Shown here piece after piece: positions 60,979-64,000 of a DNA stretch of 64,000 nt (positions are counted from its first letter, which is position 1; each line of letters starts with the position of its first letter). Made by a program: the position numbers and the translations under genes. The notes beneath the pieces are model-generated. The model saw nothing but the letters and a program-made list of their open reading frames with translations, did no database searches and was not told where the DNA came from. The DNA is from Martinezella calliandrae. GTDB taxonomy: Bacteria; Pseudomonadota; Alphaproteobacteria; Rhizobiales; Rhizobiaceae. The stretch lies in assembly GCF_030272695.1 (NCBI RefSeq), contig NZ_JARFYN010000025.1, positions 27,811-91,810 of the forward strand. Direction: 5' to 3'.

Positions 60979-62346
60979 GTGCGTGCGTCGCAGGATAGCT
61001 TCGAAAGGAAAGACGATATCGGATTTCTGAGCGTCGGCGAGCTTGGCAGCGTTTACCGCGACGGTTCGTTGTCGCCCGTCGATGTCGTGACGGCGGCGTT
61101 GGAGCGCATCGAAAGGCTCGAACCAAGCTTGAACGCAGTTGCTTATGTCATGCGAGATGCGGCTTTGAAACAAGCGACCGATGCCGCGGCCGACCTTCAG
61201 TCCAGGCGCGATCTCGGCCCGCTGCATGGCATTCCGGTTGCCATCAAGGATTTGATTGAGGTCCGTGGCGCACCGACGGGCTTTGGCAGCCGCGTCCGTC
61301 CGCCGGCAGAGGCAACCGATGACGCAGAGCTCGTAAGGCGGCTGCGAGCGGCTGGCGCCATCATCCTCTGCAAGACCAATCTGCTCGAATATGCCTATGG
61401 CATTGCCCATCCGGATGTCGGTCAGACCAACAATCCGCACGATAGAGGCCGCACTTCGGGCGGCTCCAGCGGTGGCTCCGCAGCCGTCGTCGCGGCCGGC
61501 ATTGCACCCTTGGCCGTCGGCACGGATACCGGCGGATCGATCCGCATCCCCGCCTCCTATTGCGGGATCGTTGGATTGAAGCCGACCTTCGGGTTGGTAC
61601 CAGTCGACGGTGTTTTCCCTCTGTCGCAAACGCTCGATCATGTCGGGCCGCTTGCCCGCAGCGTCACGGACGCCATGATCCTCTTGGAATATCTCTCCGG
61701 ACAACCGTTCCATCTTTCGCAGCCATCACTGGAGGGCGTCACAATTGGCGTTCTTTCATACCATGCCAACAGCCGGGAGCTGACCGCTGCCGTAGCGGAA
61801 AATCTCAAGCAGGCGATCAAGAAGCTGGAGGCACACGGCGCCATCGTCAAGCCGATCAATATCCCGTTATTGGCCTCGGCGAACTCGGAACTGCGAAAGA
61901 TCATCAAGCCGGAGGCATCGCTTGTCCATAGACAGCTCTATGCCGAAAATCCTGCAGGCTATGCACCGAGAACCCGGTCGCAAATCGAAGCCGGCTTTAG
62001 TGTTGACGCTGTAAATTACCTGCAAGCTCAGGATTTTCGCCTGCGGCTTCGCAACGCGGTCGAGGCCCAATTCACCGATGTCGATGTGCTGGTGAGCCCC
62101 AGCGTCCCCTTTCCAGCTCCGATCGAAGATCCGGAATTCACCGAAGAGGGCGAGGAAGGCGAGATGCTGTCGAGCGGCTTTGCCAACATGACCGGCCAAC
62201 CATCCATCAGCCTTCCCTCGGGCATGGATGGACATCTGCCGCTCGGTCTGCAGCTCACCGGCGCGTTCTGTCATGACGCAAAGCTGCTGCAAATCGCGCT
62301 TGGCGTCGAAGCGGCACTCGCCGCCTACACGAGACCGTCCATCTGA
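60979..62346 (+). CDS. Amidase signature-family amidase
   Basis: A 455-residue amidase with the Ser-cisSer-Lys triad: Lys in PVAIKDL, the serine pair in RTSGGSSGGSAAVVAAGIAPLAVGTDTGGSIRIPASYCG. It hydrolyses an amide; substrates in the family range from indoleacetamide to aryl amides and short peptides. GTG 60979 has AAGGGGG upstream. The 214-bp gap from the arylformamidase-like gene holds no clear ORF, so it may form its own transcript, but position suggests a link to indole/kynurenine metabolism. A terminator follows. Confidence 0.92.
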   Translation: MRASQDSFERKDDIGFLSVGELGSVYRDGSLSPVDVVTAALERIERLEPSLNAVAYVMRDAALKQATDAAADLQSRRDLGPLHGIPVAIKDLIEVRGAPTGFGSRVRPPAEATDDAELVRRLRAAGAIILCKTNLLEYAYGIAHPDVGQTNNPHDRGRTSGGSSGGSAAVVAAGIAPLAVGTDTGGSIRIPASYCGIVGLKPTFGLVPVDGVFPLSQTLDHVGPLARSVTDAMILLEYLSGQPFHLSQPSLEGVTIGVLSYHANSRELTAAVAENLKQAIKKLEAHGAIVKPINIPLLASANSELRKIIKPEASLVHRQLYAENPAGYAPRTRSQIEAGFSVDAVNYLQAQDFRLRLRNAVEAQFTDVDVLVSPSVPFPAPIEDPEFTEEGEEGEMLSSGFANMTGQPSISLPSGMDGHLPLGLQLTGAFCHDAKLLQIALGVEAALAAYTRPSI

Positions 62347-62393
62347 ACGCAAGGGATGCCGTCAATAACTTCACTGACGAACTGGGCCGGCCT

Positions 62394-62428
62394 GGACCCG
62401 GATGAGCCGTTCAAACCCGGGTCCTTTT
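62394..62428 (+). terminator. Rho-independent terminator after the amidase gene
   Basis: GGACCCGG (62394-62401) pairs with CCGGGTCC (62417-62424) across a 15-base loop, followed by TTTT. It lies 48 bases after the amidase stop and nine bases before the convergent VOC gene's stop. Confidence 0.7.
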
Positions 62429-62436
62429 AATCGCGT

Positions 62437-62865
62437 TTATTTCTTGACGGGCGCGTTCATGGCCCAGGTTACCCCGAATGGATCGCGAAGCTGACCCCAG
62501 CGATCGCCCCAGAACATCACGTCGATTGGCACGACAACCTCGGCGCCGGCATCGACGGCACGTTTCCACCACGCATCGATATCGTCGACAAGCAGTTGCA
62601 GGGTGTAAGCCTGAGGCTTTTCGAAGGCGTGCCCGTATTCGGGATAGGCGTCGCCCAACATCAGCGAACTGCCGTTGATGTAGAGATGCAGATGCATCGT
62701 CCGGCCCTTCTCATCGAGTGGATACATGAAGGCCTGTTCGGCGCCGAAGGCGCGTTTATAAAACTCGGCTGCTTTCACGGCACCGTCCACCGTCAAATAG
62801 GGCACCAGGCCGCCAAGCACCGGGACGTTGGGCTGTTGTGATTGCGGTTGTTCTGCATCCGTCAT
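62437..62865 (-). CDS. PhnB-like VOC-family protein
   Basis: A 142-residue glyoxalase/PhnB-type protein (COG2764). It has LVPYLTVDGAVKAAEFYKRAFGAEQAF, SSLMLGDAYPEYGH and WGDRWGQLRDPFGVTWAMN, a typical ending. Members are often annotated as PhnB but lack proven roles. ATG 62865 (MTDAEQPQ) is preferred: GGAG lies six bases upstream. Convergent with the amidase gene. Confidence 0.88.
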   Translation of the reverse strand: MTDAEQPQSQQPNVPVLGGLVPYLTVDGAVKAAEFYKRAFGAEQAFMYPLDEKGRTMHLHLYINGSSLMLGDAYPEYGHAFEKPQAYTLQLLVDDIDAWWKRAVDAGAEVVVPIDVMFWGDRWGQLRDPFGVTWAMNAPVKK

Positions 62866-63079
62866 GATTGTCTCCATCTCCTCGGAACGGACTTTTGCGT
62901 TGTGCCCATAAGATGGGCCACCCCAAGGACGGTCGACGATGATCATTTCCGACAGGCGGCGTCAGCTTTTTTTCCGATTTTTTTCCGTCTTCCATTGGGA
63001 GTGACGACATCAATGCAATCGCTGGCTGCGCGAGCAAACAGCGACCGATTTTGCCGGCTGTGCCTCGCCAAGCGGGCCC

Positions 63080-63868
63080 CTAGGCGGGCTCGTCCGCTTG
63101 TTTGCGCGGCATCGATCCCCAGCCGAGTTCTTCGACGGTCTCCATGACCTTTTCGCGCATCCACCGATGAGCGGCGTCCTGATCATGACGGGCATGCCAA
63201 TAGAGGCGGACATCCGGCACAGGAATGTCGAGCGGCGGAGCAAAGACGCGCAGCTTTAATTCGTGGCGCACCGCAGCGGCGAACTGCGACGGCACTGCCG
63301 CGATATGCTGCCCCGAAGAGACGGCAAGCGCCACGGCCTGAAAGTGGGGAAGCGCAAGCGTAACCCGCCGCCTAAGGCCCGTTGCCGCAAGCGCGTTATC
63401 GACCATACCCGACATGCTCCCGTCGATCGATCTCAGTGCATGCGGCAATGCGCAGAAGGTTTCCATCGGCATCGCCTCGTTCTCGGGAAGGGCGGCGACA
63501 GCCTGGTTGCCGCTGGAGGCGATCAGCACAAAGGGGGATTTGAACAAAAGCCTGCTTGATATCCAGTCCGGCACTTCCAATGGCCGCTCGAGCGCCATGT
63601 CGATCCCTCCTTTCTGGAGGAGCCTTGCGACGTCGCCAAGAGCGCTGTCGAGCAGCCGCAGGCGCACGTTCGGAGCATGCCAGGACACCTCGCGCGAGAG
63701 GCGCGGCATGAGCAGCATCGAGAAGAAATCGGCACCGAGCAACGTGAAGGTTCGATCCAGTTCGGCAAGTTCCAGCCCGCGGCGAGATCGAACCATATCT
63801 TCGATCTCGCCCAGCACCAGCCGCGCCCTTTCGGCAAGCTCACCCGCCAGCGGCGTGTCGGTAGCATT
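63080..63868 (-). pseudogene. LysR-family regulator, 5' end (DNA-binding domain) lost
   Basis: The frame starts abruptly within the LysR linker (NATDTPLAGELAERARLVL, normally preceded by the helix-turn-helix) and continues as a full effector domain: ADFFSMLLMPRLSREVSW, GIDMALERPLEVPDWI, then the last residues SMPRKQADEPA. An in-frame TGA lies at 63871-63869 and no helix-turn-helix is found beyond it. About 65 N-terminal residues are therefore missing. The break coincides with unrelated DNA to the right, so an insertion or rearrangement removed the 5' end. Confidence 0.8.
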
Positions 63869-63918
63869 TCATTTCCGCTCTCCAGAACCTAAACAAACCA
63901 GTGCATAGCTGATTAAAG

Positions 63919-64000
63919 CTAGGCAGCCGCCTTGTTGTCTGGTTCCTGCTTCCCGCGCAAGTCCACGACTTGTCGCATCGAGGCTCGTTTCACGCGGGGC
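63919..64000 (-). CDS. C-terminal end of an unidentified protein, possibly a transposase (partial)
   Basis: On the minus strand a frame enters from the right edge and gives 26 residues (RVKRASMRQVVDLRGKQE, then a TAG at 63921-63919). The basic tail ending in KAAA is not diagnostic. Because it adjoins a truncated LysR gene it may be the end of a mobile-element gene. Identity is not established. Confidence 0.35.
   Translation of the reverse strand, partial: PRVKRASMRQVVDLRGKQEPDNKAAA

Noticed and set aside
1..64000. CRISPR arrays, tRNA or rRNA genes, replication origin
   Set aside because: No regularly spaced repeats, no tRNA-like arms with a TTCGA loop in proper context, no rRNA sequence and no repABC or parAB-type genes were seen on reading the window.

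Overview
The window reads as accessory DNA from a Rhizobium-like alphaproteobacterium (Rhizobiaceae). The evidence is the rhizobial-type rhamnose ABC/kinase operon (rhaTPQUK order), many LysR/AraC/GntR/TetR regulators each paired with a small catabolic or transport cluster, strong purine-rich ribosome sites, frequent ATGA stop-start overlaps, and broken genes with transposon remnants at several points. A plasmid or chromid is plausible, but no replication gene is visible.

Layout: 1-29.3 kb is a mosaic, by eye less GC-rich than the rest. It holds the tail of a CDC48-type AAA ATPase, a multiply frameshifted XdhC-like pseudogene, two large winged-helix/NTPase/TPR regulators (1.5-4.3 kb minus; 12.3-15.1 kb plus) and a truncated third copy. 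A propeller-type sensor kinase with its NarL-type partner, an IS1111-group insertion sequence, a five-gene Opp/Dpp-type ABC importer, a coupled fumC-thrE pair, an aldehyde dehydrogenase, an Old Yellow Enzyme and a RegA-like regulator lacking the phosphoacceptor aspartate complete it. An 18-bp direct-repeat element occurs twice, next to the two NTPase regulators, and is the best candidate for their operator.

29.4-41.5 kb is a compact, intact catabolic block. It contains a rhamnose transport/kinase operon without its periplasmic binding protein but with a short coupled leader ORF, an HD-domain protein, a GlxA-type regulator, a tautomerase/SDR pair divergent from a LysR gene, and a LysR/GST divergon followed by a flavin-binding protein. 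41.5-44.6 kb is a decayed stretch around one intact orphan gene with two HARP-like modules; remnants of a lipase and of a histidine kinase are recognisable in it.

44.6-64 kb again holds intact regulator-plus-cassette units: AhpD-like/AraC; an orphan branched-chain-type binding protein; a three-gene operon (Gfo/Idh dehydrogenase, DUF993 aldolase-like protein, sugar isomerase) with a TetR repressor whose probable 14-bp operator occurs before both the operon and the repressor gene; VOC, flavoprotein and epimerase genes; and a GntR-controlled kynurenine cassette (TrpXYZ-like ABC transporter, kynureninase, arylformamidase-like hydrolase) followed by an amidase. At the right edge a LysR gene has lost its DNA-binding end where another, probably mobile, sequence begins.
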